Shown: positions 32,501 to 45,212, counted from the first letter of the stretch. The stretch is 64,000 bases of DNA from Piliocolobus tephrosceles (GCF_002776525.5 NC_045441.1:88043101-88107100), one strand, 5' to 3'. The notes: generated from the sequence alone by a model not told the origin. Numbers and translations: made by a program.

Positions 32501-34557
32501 TCTGTGCCTCCGTGACTGATGCATGATGAATTACTACACTAATCGACATCTATGTAGTATATTAGGAGACAATAAGTCCCTTGAAATTAAGGTTACTGTT
32601 TCATTAGCCTTGTTTATTTGTATTATCTGGTGAGTTTATATCATTTGTGATAGCCATTTACATAAATACATTAAGCAATGCATTCCCAAGACCATACCTA
32701 AATGTATAATCTGGGTATGATGGGATTGCATATTATCACCCAAGTCACAAGCTAAGTGGCTGTTGAAAAATATTATTGAGCAATATAAGTGTACAGGAAA
32801 GGCTTTTTATGCCCACTGATCCATCGGCTCTATTCTATAAATCTCATTGAGTATAAAACAAATAAATCATTTATTCACACAAGTAGTAAATACAGAATGT
32901 TTAATGGCTTCTTTATTTAAACTGTGTTTCAAAATTGTCATCACAAATCATCATTATCAAGTTAGTTGGTGATTATCAATTTGGTATTAACATGTAATAG
33001 CTAAAGCAATCATGGTACTAGATATGAAAATGTGTATTTTTATTTTTAAGTGCATATTTTCCTTTTATTTTAAATGTTTAAAAAGAACAATATTGTACTA
33101 AAAGCCTAAGAATTTGTTATTGTTTATTAATTTTAATGGATTAAAAAATGGAGGCTTAGATATGACCTAAATACATTTTATGGACAACTCTCTTTGTTTG
33201 TTTGTTTCTTTTGCTTATTTTATTATTCATGCTATTTTTATGGCATAACAATACACCAGTTGTTTCTAGATAAATTGAATTTTAAGAAACAAATATACCT
33301 AAAATCATATTTTTTTCAAAGCTTACCTAGAAATCAGATACTTTTAATACCGCTTTGCGTTTTCAAGACTTCCTAAAGTAGTTTCATTTTCATGGAGTTT
33401 TTCCTAAGAAATGCTGTCCACCAGAGAACAGTTATTTCAGTTAAATAATTTATTGGCAATTCAGCAACCACAATAACTGATGAAATATGTTGAGACAAGG
33501 AGTAGTCAAGTATAGTGAATGTGAAATATACCACAAATTTTATAATAGGAAAAGCAGACACCTGGAAAAATGAAGAATAATATCAATAAAATCATGTCAT
33601 ATTTGCTTTTAATATTTTAAGCTGAGAATAGTGATATTTAGGTAAAGAAAGATTTTGTAAAAATATAAGTTAAAATATAAAAAGAAGAAAGCTATCTTAT
33701 GATAAAGCTCTATTCCACACACATATAAAAAGCCTTAGACTATTACTTCAACACCTAGATAGGGTGATGGACAGAAATAAATGAATTTTGATAGAGTATG
33801 CTGTCACTGATACATAGCATCATGTGTGACTATCATATAGTCTATACTGGATTCTCTACACACAGTACTTCTATCTCTAGAAAATCAGAGAGTAAAGCAG
33901 AAAATAAAATGAAGAAGAAAAAGTAAAGGAGTGTTCTTAGCTTTACTGTACTAACAATCACCATTAGTGACCCAGTTTTGTTTTGTATTTTTCCCTTCCA
34001 AGGAAAGAATCTGTATACTCCTATAAGTTTTGTATAAAAGTCCCTCAAGGCTACATTGTGACTATGCTTCTTTGGGACAAATGTAGCCTGAGGGATAGAA
34101 AAAGTTTTTAGAGTCCATAAGCCAAATCTCACATTAATATGTAGAAGTGTCCTATTATGATGATGGTTACCAGCTAATAGTAGAATTTCCTAATGTGTGA
34201 AAAAAAATAATGTTTCGCTGTTATCACAAGCTTTGCGCTGGGTGTACTGGTTTATTTGGAGCCTACTATTTGTGAAAGCTTCACCTTTTCCATTTTTAGA
34301 AAATGTGAGGCAGCAAAAAGGTTTTTGACAAACCGCATATCCTGCACTTTAATCGGCTTGATTGTGGGCACCCCACAACCTCTCCTTGTCCTTTATTTTC
34401 TTTGACCACTAGCAGTTTTGGAAAAATAAATCTGCTTCTGGATTATAGCTTTAAAATAAAGTAATAGAATGTGATTATGGAAGATTAAAAAAATCCACTT
34501 TATAAAAATATCATCAAGTAATAGGAGAGAAGATTCAAAGGAGCTCCAAAATGGTAA
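32501..34557. other. 2 kb unassigned sequence
   Basis: No transposon recognised. Frames at 33194-33376, 33373-33561 and 33842-34132 lack any supporting feature. The last part (about 34205-34440) is a repeat-free block of more balanced composition. Confidence 0.35.
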
Positions 34558-34614
34558 ATCTCTCTCTCTCTCTCTCCCTCTCTCTCTCTTTCTCTATCTC
34601 TATCTCCTCTCTTA
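34558..34614 (+). repeat. (CT)n microsatellite
   Basis: TCTC units with CCTC, TTTCTC and CTATCTC interruptions. Confidence 0.96.
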
Positions 34615-35038
34615 ATGCTTCCAAGCATAATTTTAATGTATAGACTTATAGCACCTCTTTTGTCTTGTTAATGGTGGACTTCATAGGGTCGTAATATACT
34701 ATGTATGATCCAAAAACTAAGAAATTTTGTATGTTTGTAAGTGAATTTTTACTTTGTGTACCTTCGTTCTGTGCATTGTGAAATAACTCCTTTTTTTCAT
34801 TTTAAGGATTTTAAAGTATTATTACTTGACAATATTAACTAATTTATTTCCAAGTAACTCTTTATATTGGTGCTTACTTTGGATTTAATTTGGTTATAAT
34901 AGTTATGCTGCAAGTTAAAAATTATACATAGTAAAGTAACCAGTGGTCTTTCTAATTTGAGCAATTTTATCACAGTTAACTTCTCTCAAATTAAAATGAA
35001 AAAAGATGATAAAAGAAGTTTAGTTTGAAAACAGGGAG
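34615..35038. other. Unassigned AT-rich sequence
   Basis: No repeat family or gene recognised. Confidence 0.35.
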
Positions 35039-35055
35039 CTTTTTTTTTTCTTTTT

Positions 35056-35106
<51 letters not shown>

Positions 35107-35232
35107 ATATGGCGTCTTCCTATATTGTGCAGGCTGGCCTTCAAGTGAACTTCTTGTCATCAGAAATCCTCCTGCCTTAACTTTGTGAGTAGCTGGGACT
35201 ACAGATGTGCACCACTGCTCCCATTCATTTTC
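35039..35232 (-). mobile_element. Old Alu monomer/fragment with very long oligo-T
   Basis: The oligo-T run is 48 bases pure at 35058-35105, with further T's upstream. It is followed by 'atattgtgcaggctggcctt', 'tgagtagctgggactacaga' and 'tgtgcaccactgctccc', the complement of one Alu arm, probably a FLAM-type monomer or truncated AluJ. Heavily diverged body, remarkably intact tail. Confidence 0.8.
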
Positions 35233-36589
35233 TAAATAACAAAAGAGAAAAGGAAATAGAATTAGAGGAAGAAAGACAAAATATTAAAAACAAAATATAT
35301 CTATCAGTAATACAAAAATACTAAAATCATAAAATATGAAAAAGAGTAATCCCTACAATTTTATTTATTCAATGCATGTATTTAGATTAATAATATTGAG
35401 TGAATTTGTAGTTAAAATTAAATAGCATCAAAACATCTTACTATAAAACATAGTTATCACAGTAATCTATTTGAATGTAATTGAAATAAGATTTTACAAA
35501 ATTTTATGAATTTTTTTGCTGCTCCTCCCCAGAAATTCTTAACCACATATCTACTGAAATATCTGCTAAATTTAGTTATTTAGAACAAGAATATGTAGTT
35601 TATTGCATTTATCAGTTTCATCTTTTTTCAAGAGAGGATGAAATCTGAGAAAGATTTGAATCACCAAAGATTTCTTACATAATTAGCTTAGAAAGAGATA
35701 AACTATTTGAAGTCTGCTTTTAACCAGAGACCATCTAGATGATCTTTTATTATTTGTTTCTATCCTATGATTATATGACTTAATAATCATACCTGCTATT
35801 TTAAAAATAGAGCTCAAAATCCTGTGTATTATTATTGTGTCAGTCCAATATTTATGTATGTATCCAAGGAGACATACAAAATGTATAGACTCTTACATAT
35901 TGTGGTCTTCCCTTCATGGGGTCTGTGCCTGCAGTTGTAGTGTCATTAATGAAACTAAGAGTTTCAAAAGTTACAAAAATCTGGAGGAGAATATTTCATG
36001 TCCTCTCTAGCCTAATCGTCTGTTATCCCATATCATACCTGTTCAGTGATCTGACAAATTTACTGATTACATTTATAATCTTTAAATTTCAACTTGATAC
36101 AATGTTTGATCTTTGGAGTTTGATTTTGGTAAGGTTAATTACCCTTCTGGAAATGATTGGCTTGCTGATCTCATTCCACCAGCTAGAACAGTGAGCAGAA
36201 AATTATTCATAGCAAACCAAAAGCTTCTCCAGATAATATTTTCAGTTAATTTGTTATTTATTCTTCATGATTTTATAGTACTATGTTGGATTTATTATGA
36301 GATTAAAACAAATCAAATTACTTTCCTCATTAGTTTTTCATTGTTTTCCTCTCATTTATATTTAAAGAAAACCAGCTTGTACTGAAAAATGGCTTTCTAA
36401 TAGAGTCTTAGCTGGCAATTTCCTCAAATTCTTGAAGTATTAAGGCAGACACAGCATAAAGTCAATCCTGTCCAAAACAATCATTGCTTGATTGAGCAAA
36501 ATTGACTATTGTCTCTGATATGCTGTATTCTATACACCTTTTGCATCTGTGCACTTTATATTGCATAGTTCAGTGAGTCTAGAATAAGT
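35233..36589. other. 1.4 kb unassigned AT-rich sequence
   Basis: No repeat family recognised. The 92- and 90-residue plus frames at 35916-36385 overlap in different frames and show no domain. Confidence 0.35.
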
Positions 36590-36900
36590 CATACTATGGT
36601 AACAAATGATCTCAACATCTATCTATATAGCTTATTGCAACAAAGTTTATATATTGCACATGCTATATGTCTATCATGGACAGCTTTGGCTCTGCACCAT
36701 CATTCTAAAATGAAGAACCAACCCCATCTGAGATATACTAGTCTCATGCAGAAAGAAAAGAGCAAGAGCAGAACAATGAGCTGGCTCTTAAAACCTCTGC
36801 TCAGATGTGGCACAGGTTACTTGTAGTCATGTCCCATTACCCTACATAAGTCATATGACTAAGTGTAAAATCAGTAGTGTGGCAAGTCTAATCCTACTGC
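36590..36900. repeat. Old interspersed repeat, family not resolved
   Basis: 'ggtaacaaatgatctcaaca', 'ttattgcaacaaagtttata', 'gctggctcttaaaacctctg' and 'ctcagatgtggcacaggtta' resemble a repeat I have met many times in mammalian introns, but I cannot name its class with certainty (DNA transposon or LTR). The 76-residue plus frame at 36596-36826 is in it. Confidence 0.45.
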
Positions 36901-37840
36901 ACGGATGTCTGTTTGTAGTGTTTACATCTCTGATGTTACCAAAGAACTAAATCATTGATTATGATGATCTCTGCCTTAATCAAAATGTTATCTTTTTATC
37001 TAATTGCAAAACTAGATAGACTCACTGACTAAATTCTGACAGGATTTTATAGACATCAGGCTATTAAAGTGTCTAGGATACAGACCAATTTTAGAATGAA
37101 CTTGAGAAGCTATCATACACACATAGGAAGGTATAAATGTTGAATATTAGATTTGTAAAATAATAATCCCTTTTCACTCATCATAAGACATATTTGGGCA
37201 TACACCTCAAGACCTTGCTATCATAAACTCATTCAACGAGCACAGTTTTATCTATTACCTTAAGTGTAAAGCTGTATGTGGTGCCATCCTACTGAAAAAG
37301 AAAAACAATACCAGTTTCTTATCAGATAATTTTAAGAATGAAAGTCTACTGTTAAAATGATTAAGACCACAGAGGAGGAAACTAAGTAATTAACTTGATT
37401 TATTCTTAAAGAACTATGAGTCAATATTTTTGTTTTCACAGAATTACAAAACATATAGCTTATGTGAGAGTGCTTATAGGATAGTTTTACTCTTCCTATG
37501 ATTTTTAGCTGTTTTACTTTCAAAATTGGATTCTGTGGCTTAGGATGACAACAGAAGCTCAGAAAAAATAAGTACTTAAAAATCATCAAGCTGATATTCT
37601 CAAAAAACAATGACAAATACCAATGCATGATGTAATTAGAGTCAAGTGGATAGTGTGATTAAAGAGAAATATTTTATACATAATATTTCAAAGAGAAGAA
37701 TAATAAAACTATACTGCAAATAATTTTAGAATAGGAGACATTGCAAGCATTAGGAAGGTTCCAAAATAGTGATTGTACCAAGGTTCAGAATTGTAGTCAA
37801 GAAAGACTCTCTTATCAGGAGTCATATATTCAGAATAAGG
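36901..37840. other. Unassigned AT-rich sequence
   Basis: No repeat family or gene recognised. The 98-residue minus frame at 37332-37628 has no recognisable features. Confidence 0.35.
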
Positions 37841-37953
37841 AAATATATATATACACACACACATATATAATATACATACATATGTATACACATATATAAT
37901 AAATATATATAATATGTAACATATATATGTGTGTGTGTGTGTGTATATATACA
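37841..37953. repeat. TA/CA ... TG/TA inverted microsatellite
   Basis: A TA-CA arm at 37843-37870 and a TA-TG-TA arm at 37921-37952 are reverse complements, separated by about 50 bp of TA-rich sequence. The 111-residue minus frame overlapping it is an artefact. Confidence 0.92.
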
Positions 37954-39404
37954 CTAGAATATCAAAATATCTTCTGAAAGAAATAGGGATTCCAGAAATG
38001 TTGGTGGTACTGAACACTTGGGCACTTGAGTGATTTAGGTTCAAAGGTTACCAAGTTAAAATGATAGCAAAGCATGTGCAAATCAACTGAGGATTCTCCA
38101 AAGCGTCAATGTGTACACGCATGTGTGTACAAGCACACAAATGTGTACATATGCATATGTGTTGTGGATATGCATTTTGTATTTAATACTGTATGTTTCC
38201 ATAAGGTATATATAAATGTAAATAATGTGTATATATTATAAAATACATATGTATGAAAGTTTACAAGATCATCATATATGAATAAACTCAAACATTTAAA
38301 TGTATGTTGTATGATAGTTTATAGAATTTCTGTTTATTTTCTAAAAGAAATATTGTTTCAATGTTAATTTTTTAAAAAACTTTCAGGAACGATCTTTTAC
38401 CACTGGGGCTTTCTTCATGACCTTTTCATGAACAAAAACTGTCCCAAGAAATTTGTCCAGGCTAATGTAAAGTCTGTGGAAAAAGGCACTAAGAACTTTA
38501 TTTAAGGCAGCAATTTTCCTAAAGAATCTTAAATGAAGGACACATATGTTAATTTTCTATTTGTATATTCTTTATGATCTCACTGAAAAATAAAAAATGA
38601 TGCAATTTTGAGTTTCAGGTTTCTACTCTAGAGACCATCAACAACAAATTAGGTTTAGAAGTTGCTTACTTAAAAGATAGATGCCATACACATTCAAGAC
38701 CAATTACATTTATTTTCAGCCTGCATCAGAGGCAGTACAAGAAGAGATGATACAGAGGTGTTGTAGGTCTTCTGATGTCCTAGGTGTCATTTCTTTCTTT
38801 TGGTGGCGTCACCCCATAATATTTTAAATATATGAAAATTTACCTTTACCCAATATTAAACATTATGGGTTTTCATGTTTGCAAAAATTGGAAAACATTT
38901 TATAAATGTATGTTTTCACTTCATTACAATTGTCTGTAATCTTAAAAAATAATTATTATGCATATTTGGAGATACTTGCAAGGGGAGAAAATCTCACTAT
39001 GAAAAGGTTTCAGTTGAGCAACTGATAAGTTTGAGGGGTAAATTAATAGACATTTAGCTCAAATTTCTTAGTTTTTAATTTGCATATCTTTTTAAATAGA
39101 AACTAAAGCATTTTTCACAATTTATTTTTCTGGGTACTGGAAAAGTGTACTTGCCTTCCTTGAGCAATGGTCTATGGTGCCTAAGATATATATCAACCCC
39201 TGAAGTGTATACCATAAATCTTTACCATTCATCTTTAATCTTATCTTCATAGCCTTGGGAGCACAAAAACGCCTGTAATCTAATTTAGATTCTTACTTCT
39301 ACATTTGCTAAGCATTCAGTATATATGGCCATCATTATACTCATCACATACTACAATGTACTAACTTATTTGTGTGACTCCCTCTGTAAAACAGAGGAAA
39401 GGAG
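37954..39404. other. 1.4 kb unassigned sequence
   Basis: It includes an irregular TGTGTACA-type stretch at 38109-38165. No transposon or gene recognised. Confidence 0.35.
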
Positions 39405-39600
39405 ATGGGAACACATTCCTTCATTTACTCAAATACATGCATTTATTCTAATAGAGACATTCACACAAAATGTATATTGGTTAGAGATTTTTTAATGCAA
39501 CTCCCTGAAGGCACTGTTCTATTCACTGAGGGTATGGAAGCAACTAAAAAACAAGTCCCAGCCAGCCAAAAGGTTATATTTTGGTTGTATGTCTAATTTA
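39405..39600 (-). mobile_element. L2 LINE 3' end, weak
   Basis: 'cattccttcatttactcaaa', 'gaaggcactgttctattcac', 'tgagggtatggaagcaacta' resemble the complement of the L2 terminus (sequence around the final 'ggcactgttctaggcactgg' block). The 63-residue plus frame lies in it. Confidence 0.5.
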
Positions 39601-39764
39601 ATTTTGCACCTGAAACCTTGCCTGATATAGTATGTTTAAAAAGTATTTTCAGATTATTAATAAAATATTGAAATTGCATGTTTAAAGATAAGATTGTTTG
39701 AAATTACTTAAATTTACATAATTTTAGTATACAGTCAATATTCAGTGTAACAACTTCAAGCCAT

Positions 39765-39863
39765 TAGAAATATATATATTTATATATATGTTATAATATA
39801 TATATTACATATTATAAATATATAATAATATATAACATTATATAAAAAAATATATATATTACA
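39765..39863. repeat. (TA)n-rich low-complexity stretch
   Basis: Imperfect ATATAT and TATAA units over about 100 bp. Confidence 0.92.
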
Positions 39864-40944
39864 TCTACTAATTCTAATAAAAATCACTTGGAAATCTGCA
39901 TGTGAAATGAAATTAAACCTTGATTCATTTTTAATTTATTTGTATCTATTGCCCAAATTTACCTCATCTTCCCACCCTCTCATGAGAGACAAATGGAAGG
40001 CAAAATGGATGGAGAGAAGAGAAAGAGAGGGAAATATTTTAAATTTGGAATGAACTTTTCTAGCAATATTAATGACAGCTTTAAGTCTTTCCAATAATTT
40101 CACTACGTTATTTTAAAAGAAAATGACCAGTGTAAGTTGCAGTTCTAACTGCTAGTAAATCATGGCTTAATGAAAACAAGTACAGCAGAAAGCATAATAT
40201 TTTATTTGTTCTTAGTACGGCCCTGTAAGAACTAGCAGACATCAGATTTGTCTAAGTCACAACTCCTTTAGAATTTCCAGGAGAACACCAGGATCAAAGA
40301 AAAGAAATAGATAAGATGAAGAATTATCATCTATTTGTAGTAGGAGTTTCCCATTTAAGTTTTACTTGTTACTATCATTTTAGAACAAGTGAAAAGTATG
40401 CTTGTTAGGAATCTTTACCTGACACTAATGGAACCTCTTTTGACAGATTTTTTTTAAAGAAAAATTATATGGTGTGAATTTAAAAAAAAAAAAAAAAACT
40501 GTCATATTGAATCAGTTATTTTGTATCTGCCAGTACCTGCTTGGCTCACATAATTTCCCCAAAGATAGGTGAAAAACTCATTTGTACCAGCAGATTCTCT
40601 ACATTATTAGAGAAGATGTGTATTTTTTCTTGTCAGACACGTGTATTCTAATTATCATTACAGGACTAAATTCAACAATATTTTGTGTATTAGAGTGATA
40701 TTTTCGACCAATATGATGACTGCATTGAGTCAATATGGAATGGAGATGCCTGAAATAGTTAAAACCTCCATTGTGTAATTAGGTTATTTTAATTATATTT
40801 AACGTAGCTTATGTACGTTTTCTACAATATTTTGATTTGATCAATACACTTTTTTAGAATAAGAATTGCATTTTATAGATCTTGCCAATGTTTGCAGTTT
40901 ATTTTCTTATTTAAATTTGGTTTATAGTTATAACCATATTTTAT
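39864..40944. other. 1.1 kb unassigned AT-rich sequence
   Basis: It includes an oligo-A at 40481-40498 that belongs to no SINE I can see. No gene recognised. Confidence 0.35.
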
Positions 40945-41215
40945 TTTACATCTTCTTATTTCTCTCATCACCCTTCTCTCACGCATTGCTTGCTGACTTT
41001 ATTGCTGTTTCTGGAATAGTCAATGCATGATCTTGCCTCAGGGTCTTTGTATTTATTGCCCCTTCGGATTAGTAAACACTTCCTTAAATTATCAGCATAG
41101 TCTTTCTTCAGGTCTCAGATAAAAGTTACCAATACAGAAGACTGCCCTGACCGTCCCAAGCAAATGAATACTGGGATTCCTTCTATCCTATTATTTCATA
41201 ACACTGAGTATGTCA
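40945..41215 (+). mobile_element. L2 LINE 3' region
   Basis: 'gatcttgcctcagggtcttt', 'gtatttattgccccttcgga', 'tcttcaggtctcagataaaa', 'gaagactgccctgaccgtcc' follow the L2 3' order. Confidence 0.75.
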
Positions 41216-41727
41216 GAAAGAAGCCTACGTGTGGTATATGTTCTACAGGCCACTGCTAGTTAGGATCAAGGGAGAAAGGCTGACCCATTGCTAGCCTAGA
41301 CGGGTCCATCAGTAGAAGTTAAGAGGAATTTACACACCCTTTGCTGTGTCAGAGAAGCCCATCATCAAGAGTTAAGTGGACACCTGAACAATCTGAACAC
41401 TCCTTACATGACCTTACAACCATCTCTCTGTTCTCACTGACCTCCATAGCCTCATCCCTATTGTCTGCTTAGGAAAAATTAGGACTTAACTCATCATGTT
41501 CATTTTCTCATTTTGTGTCAGTCACCAGAAGAAACTCAGAACTTCCAAGTCATTCCTGATCCCTAAGACTCTAATCCTCATCCTCTAATTTTCTCTGTCT
41601 CTGGATACTCTTTCACTGTCCTCTCTGGAACTCAACAACAAAGCCCTTTTATCTTTCATTCTGTATATTTCCCCCTTATCATCACCCCAAATGAAGCCTG
41701 ATGACTCTCCATCACACACCGACTTTT
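41216..41727. other. Unassigned, then C/T-rich sequence
   Basis: The first 200 bp are unassigned. From 41420 the plus strand is C/T-rich ('ttctctgtctctggatactc', 'tttcactgtcctctctggaa') and the same character resumes after the Alu, so this may be one old, unnamed repeat of about 0.7 kb. Confidence 0.35.
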
Positions 41728-41743
41728 AAAAGGTGGATATTTT

Positions 41744-42050
41744 GGCTGGGTGTGGTGGCTCATGCCTGTAATCCCAGCACTTTGGAAGGCTGAGGCAGGT
41801 GGATCAACTGAGATCAAGAGTTCAAGACCAGCATGGCCAACATGGTGAAACCCCGTCTATACTGAAAATACAAAAGTTAGCTGGGTGTGGGGGCAGGTGC
41901 CTGTAATCCCAACTACTTGGGAGACTGAGGCAGGAGAATTGCTTGAACCTGGAAGGCAGAGGTTGCAGTGAGCTGAGATGGCGCCATTGCACTCCAGCCT
42001 GTGCGACAAGGGTGAAACTCCATCTAAAAAAAAAAAAAAAAAAAGAAAAA
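41744..42050 (+). mobile_element. AluS, full length
   Basis: Plus-strand AluS with an A-rich tail containing one G. Flanks AAAAGGTGGATATTTT (41728-41743) and AAAAGTGATATTTTT (from 42051) look like a slightly diverged target duplication. Frames at 41822-42158 are Alu artefacts. Confidence 0.95.
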
Positions 42051-42066
42051 AAAGTGATATTTTTCT

Positions 42067-42450
42067 CACACTCCACTGAAGTTACTGAGATTGGGATTGG
42101 TATAATGTTCTTTGCTCCTCAGTGCCACTTCCTAATCAGTACCATTTCTCCTCCCTGAAATCTCCTAGCTATGTTCTCCAGACATCAGTAGATATTCTCT
42201 GCTACTCTGCTACTACCCCTTAGAGAAGTCTTCCACCAACCTCTGGCCCCTTCCCCTCTTCTGTTAAGATTTTAGCTGTAGCTTACTGTCAGTCTTTCAA
42301 CTCCACTGTTGTCATATATTATAGCAATTCTAATAACCACCCAGATGAGTCTTCAAAAATCCTAGTTCCTCAGTTGATTGACTCCTCTCCCACAAAGAAC
42401 TTGTTTTTCATCTAATTACTAGCTTCAAATAATTTCACCATCTCATGATG
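42067..42450. other. C/T-rich sequence, possible old repeat
   Basis: Continues the C/T-rich character left of the Alu ('tccaccaacctctggcccct', 'tcctctcccacaaagaactt'). Family not recognised. Confidence 0.35.
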
Positions 42451-43707
42451 CATGTATCCAAGGGATGTTTGGTATGGTATTGACATTTGAGTTTTAAATG
42501 CTTGTATATACATTTGGGGTACCATTTTCTGATAACTTACCTATACACCTAGCATAAATTATTTGCTTAAATTAATTCACTAAATTTTATCTAATCCTAT
42601 CACAACGTAAGGGATCCAATAAATGTCTGCTGAAAAATTCATATAGGATAATATATTCTATCTTTAAATATGTGGCAATATAGAAATATTCTGTATTTCT
42701 CAAAATAGTACAGTAAGGAAAAAACAAGGATTGGAAAGACACACTACTTTAGAATCTGTATCTTTTTTTTTTTTTACTTTAATAAGATTAAAATGTTTAA
42801 TAAGGTTAATAAGTTAGCTAATGAACCTCCATTTCATACTTTTTTGTTTTCATCAAATTTTACTTTTTTGTCAAATATGTTAATTCTTTAGTCCAGCTTT
42901 GAATTGTCTTTATTTTCTTTTCTAAGTTGTTTACATTATTTATTCAACTATGAAATGTGTACAACTAATGTTACAAAGCATCTATTTTAGTATAGTGAAG
43001 TTTTCCAAAGCATGTTTTAAATTTAACGTTTGAAAAATTCAGTTATTTAAAATTTATATTTACTTTAAATATTTGGTATATTTCCTTTATCCAGAAAAAG
43101 AGGAAAAGCTTTTGTTAAAGTGAAATCCGGTTACTTACCAACAGTGCCATGAAATTACTGCTTAGCTGGGTTGTCAGTGTGAGCCTTTCATCATCAGAGG
43201 TGAACAATGTTAATGACATCATAGTATTATGGGCAAATCAATAGAGCATGTTAGTATTTCACCTAATTCTCAAATAAATCAGTTATTCTTTAGTAGAGCC
43301 AGAGCCTAAATAATGAATTATTTCAAAGTACATCAAATCCGATTAGTGATTACAAATTGTCATTTGTTTGGATGAGCCAGAGTAAAATGTTTGCCAAATT
43401 CAGTATCTGCTTTCCATAGTTCCTTTACCTTCATACATTACATTATTCCACACAACACAGAGGGGTTGTTTGAAGAAATTTAAACTGACTTTTTATTAAG
43501 TGGAGCATATATTAATTGATTGGTAATTGTTTCATTTATATTAAATTTTAAGAATAAACTTGTTTACTTTTATAGGGTATTTAAAGTGTCCAGGTACTTA
43601 CAATAACAAGTTGGACTGAACACATGTACCTCAGGAATTAAGAATTTTTCCTAAAAGAAGGTAAGATAATTAAACTTATACACATTTGCATGTTAGTAAG
43701 TTTTAGT
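42451..43707. other. 1.25 kb AT-rich sequence with possible L2 tail
   Basis: 42570-42640 ends 'ccaataaatgtctgctgaaa', which resembles an L2 3' tail. An oligo-T lies at 42762-42774. No gene recognised. Confidence 0.35.
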
Positions 43708-43717
43708 GAAAATTTAG

Positions 43718-44024
43718 GGCCGGGCGCGGTGGCTCAAGCCTGTAATCCCAGCACTTTGGGAGGCCGAGACGGGCGGATCACGAGGTTAGGAGATCGAGAC
43801 CATCCTGGCTAACATGGTGAAACCCCGTCTCTACTAAAAATACAAAAAACTAGCCGGACGACGTGGCGGGCGCCTGTAGTCCCAGCTACTCGGGAGGCTG
43901 AGGCAGGAGAATGGCGTGAACCCGGGAGGCGGAGCTTGCAGTGAGCTGAGATCCGGCCACTGCACTCCAGCCTGGGCGGCAGAGCGAGACTCCGTCTCAA
44001 AAAAAAAAAAAAAAAAAAAAAAAA
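43718..44024 (+). mobile_element. Very young AluY of Old World monkey type
   Basis: The least diverged Alu here: it starts GGCCGGGCGCGGTGGCTCAA, carries all the cercopithecid-type changes, keeps most CpGs and has a pure tail of 26 A's. A perfect 10-bp target duplication GAAAATTTAG lies at 43708-43717 and 44025-44034. It may still be polymorphic within the species. Confidence 0.98.
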
Positions 44025-44034
44025 GAAAATTTAG

Positions 44035-44226
44035 AGATACTTCTGTGCTTCTGTGGCATATAATTTATAAGATAATTTTTAAAAATTAAGAGCATTTTCT
44101 TTTTTTGTTTATATAATCGTCTGTAGAATTACTTGGGTAGATGAGAGGGCTCCAACATTTAAAATAAAAATCAGTTTGTAGGAATTGTCATTCAAAATCT
44201 CAAGAGGTGGATTGCTACCACCATTT

Positions 44227-44257
<31 letters not shown>

Positions 44258-45212
44258 CTCAATACTTGGGAATTTCACTGGGTTTGTGATGTTCCCCAGG
44301 AGCCACAGAGCAGAGATAGCTGGAATGTGAGCATATTTCTATCCACAAAAATCCTTTGGCTAACCTGCCCCTTCTACATTTCTTGGCCCACATATGGTTA
44401 CTATCATCCAGAATCCGCTCAAAGCCTGAGTGCCACACTGAGGGTGGAAAGTCAGTTTATAATGTATTAAACCATCTTAATTTTGACCTCGTGTGTGAGA
44501 TTGAAATATCACCTGTAAAGTAAAATACAGTCAGGAAATCTGAATGTATACATCCTGTATTACTTATTTTAACGCTTTTCAACCATGAAGGTTTCTCAGG
44601 ATTCATTTCATTGTATAAAGTAGAAAGAAAATTTGGCAATATTAAGTTTACCATTCCACCATGGTTACATATGTTGCTATTAGAAGGAATGGCTACAACG
44701 AACAAAGAAATGAAAACATATTCTTGAAGATCTATATTATATGGGACTGTTAAGAGAAAATAACACGTAATTTAAATATGTTTCTTTCTTATGGAAGTTT
44801 GAGTAGAATGAAATTCATTTGTCAATTTTGTTTTGATTTTTATTACAGTAAATCTGAAGAATTCACAATTTTATTGGGTTCCTTTTGATTTAACTGGATG
44901 ATTATTCCCATTTAATGTGAGTGAATACATTTGTCTCTAGGTTATCCACATTAGTACCAATAAAAGTAAAAATTTTATGAAAAAATATGTAATGTTATAT
45001 GGAAACATCATTTACAGACACAAAAACATTTATCACATAAGGCAAAAATTTACTGATTTAAGAAGTATGTTGAAATCGTTAGAGTTCATATCAAGTTGGT
45101 AAGGATGTTTGATGCTTTTATGGGAAATAGACCTCATATCTTTAGAATTGGTAGAGCACTAAAAACTCCGAAAATGACTTGTCATGCCACTTCTCTAATA
45201 CATACATGTTCA
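44035..45212. other. 1.2 kb unassigned sequence
   Basis: It includes an orphan oligo-A at 44231-44256 with no SINE body upstream, and the 82-residue minus frame at 44457-44705 without recognisable features. Confidence 0.35.

Noticed and set aside
44231..44256. Oligo-A run as the tail of a retrocopied gene
   Set aside because: The 300 bp upstream show no gene-like or SINE sequence and no target duplication pair is visible.
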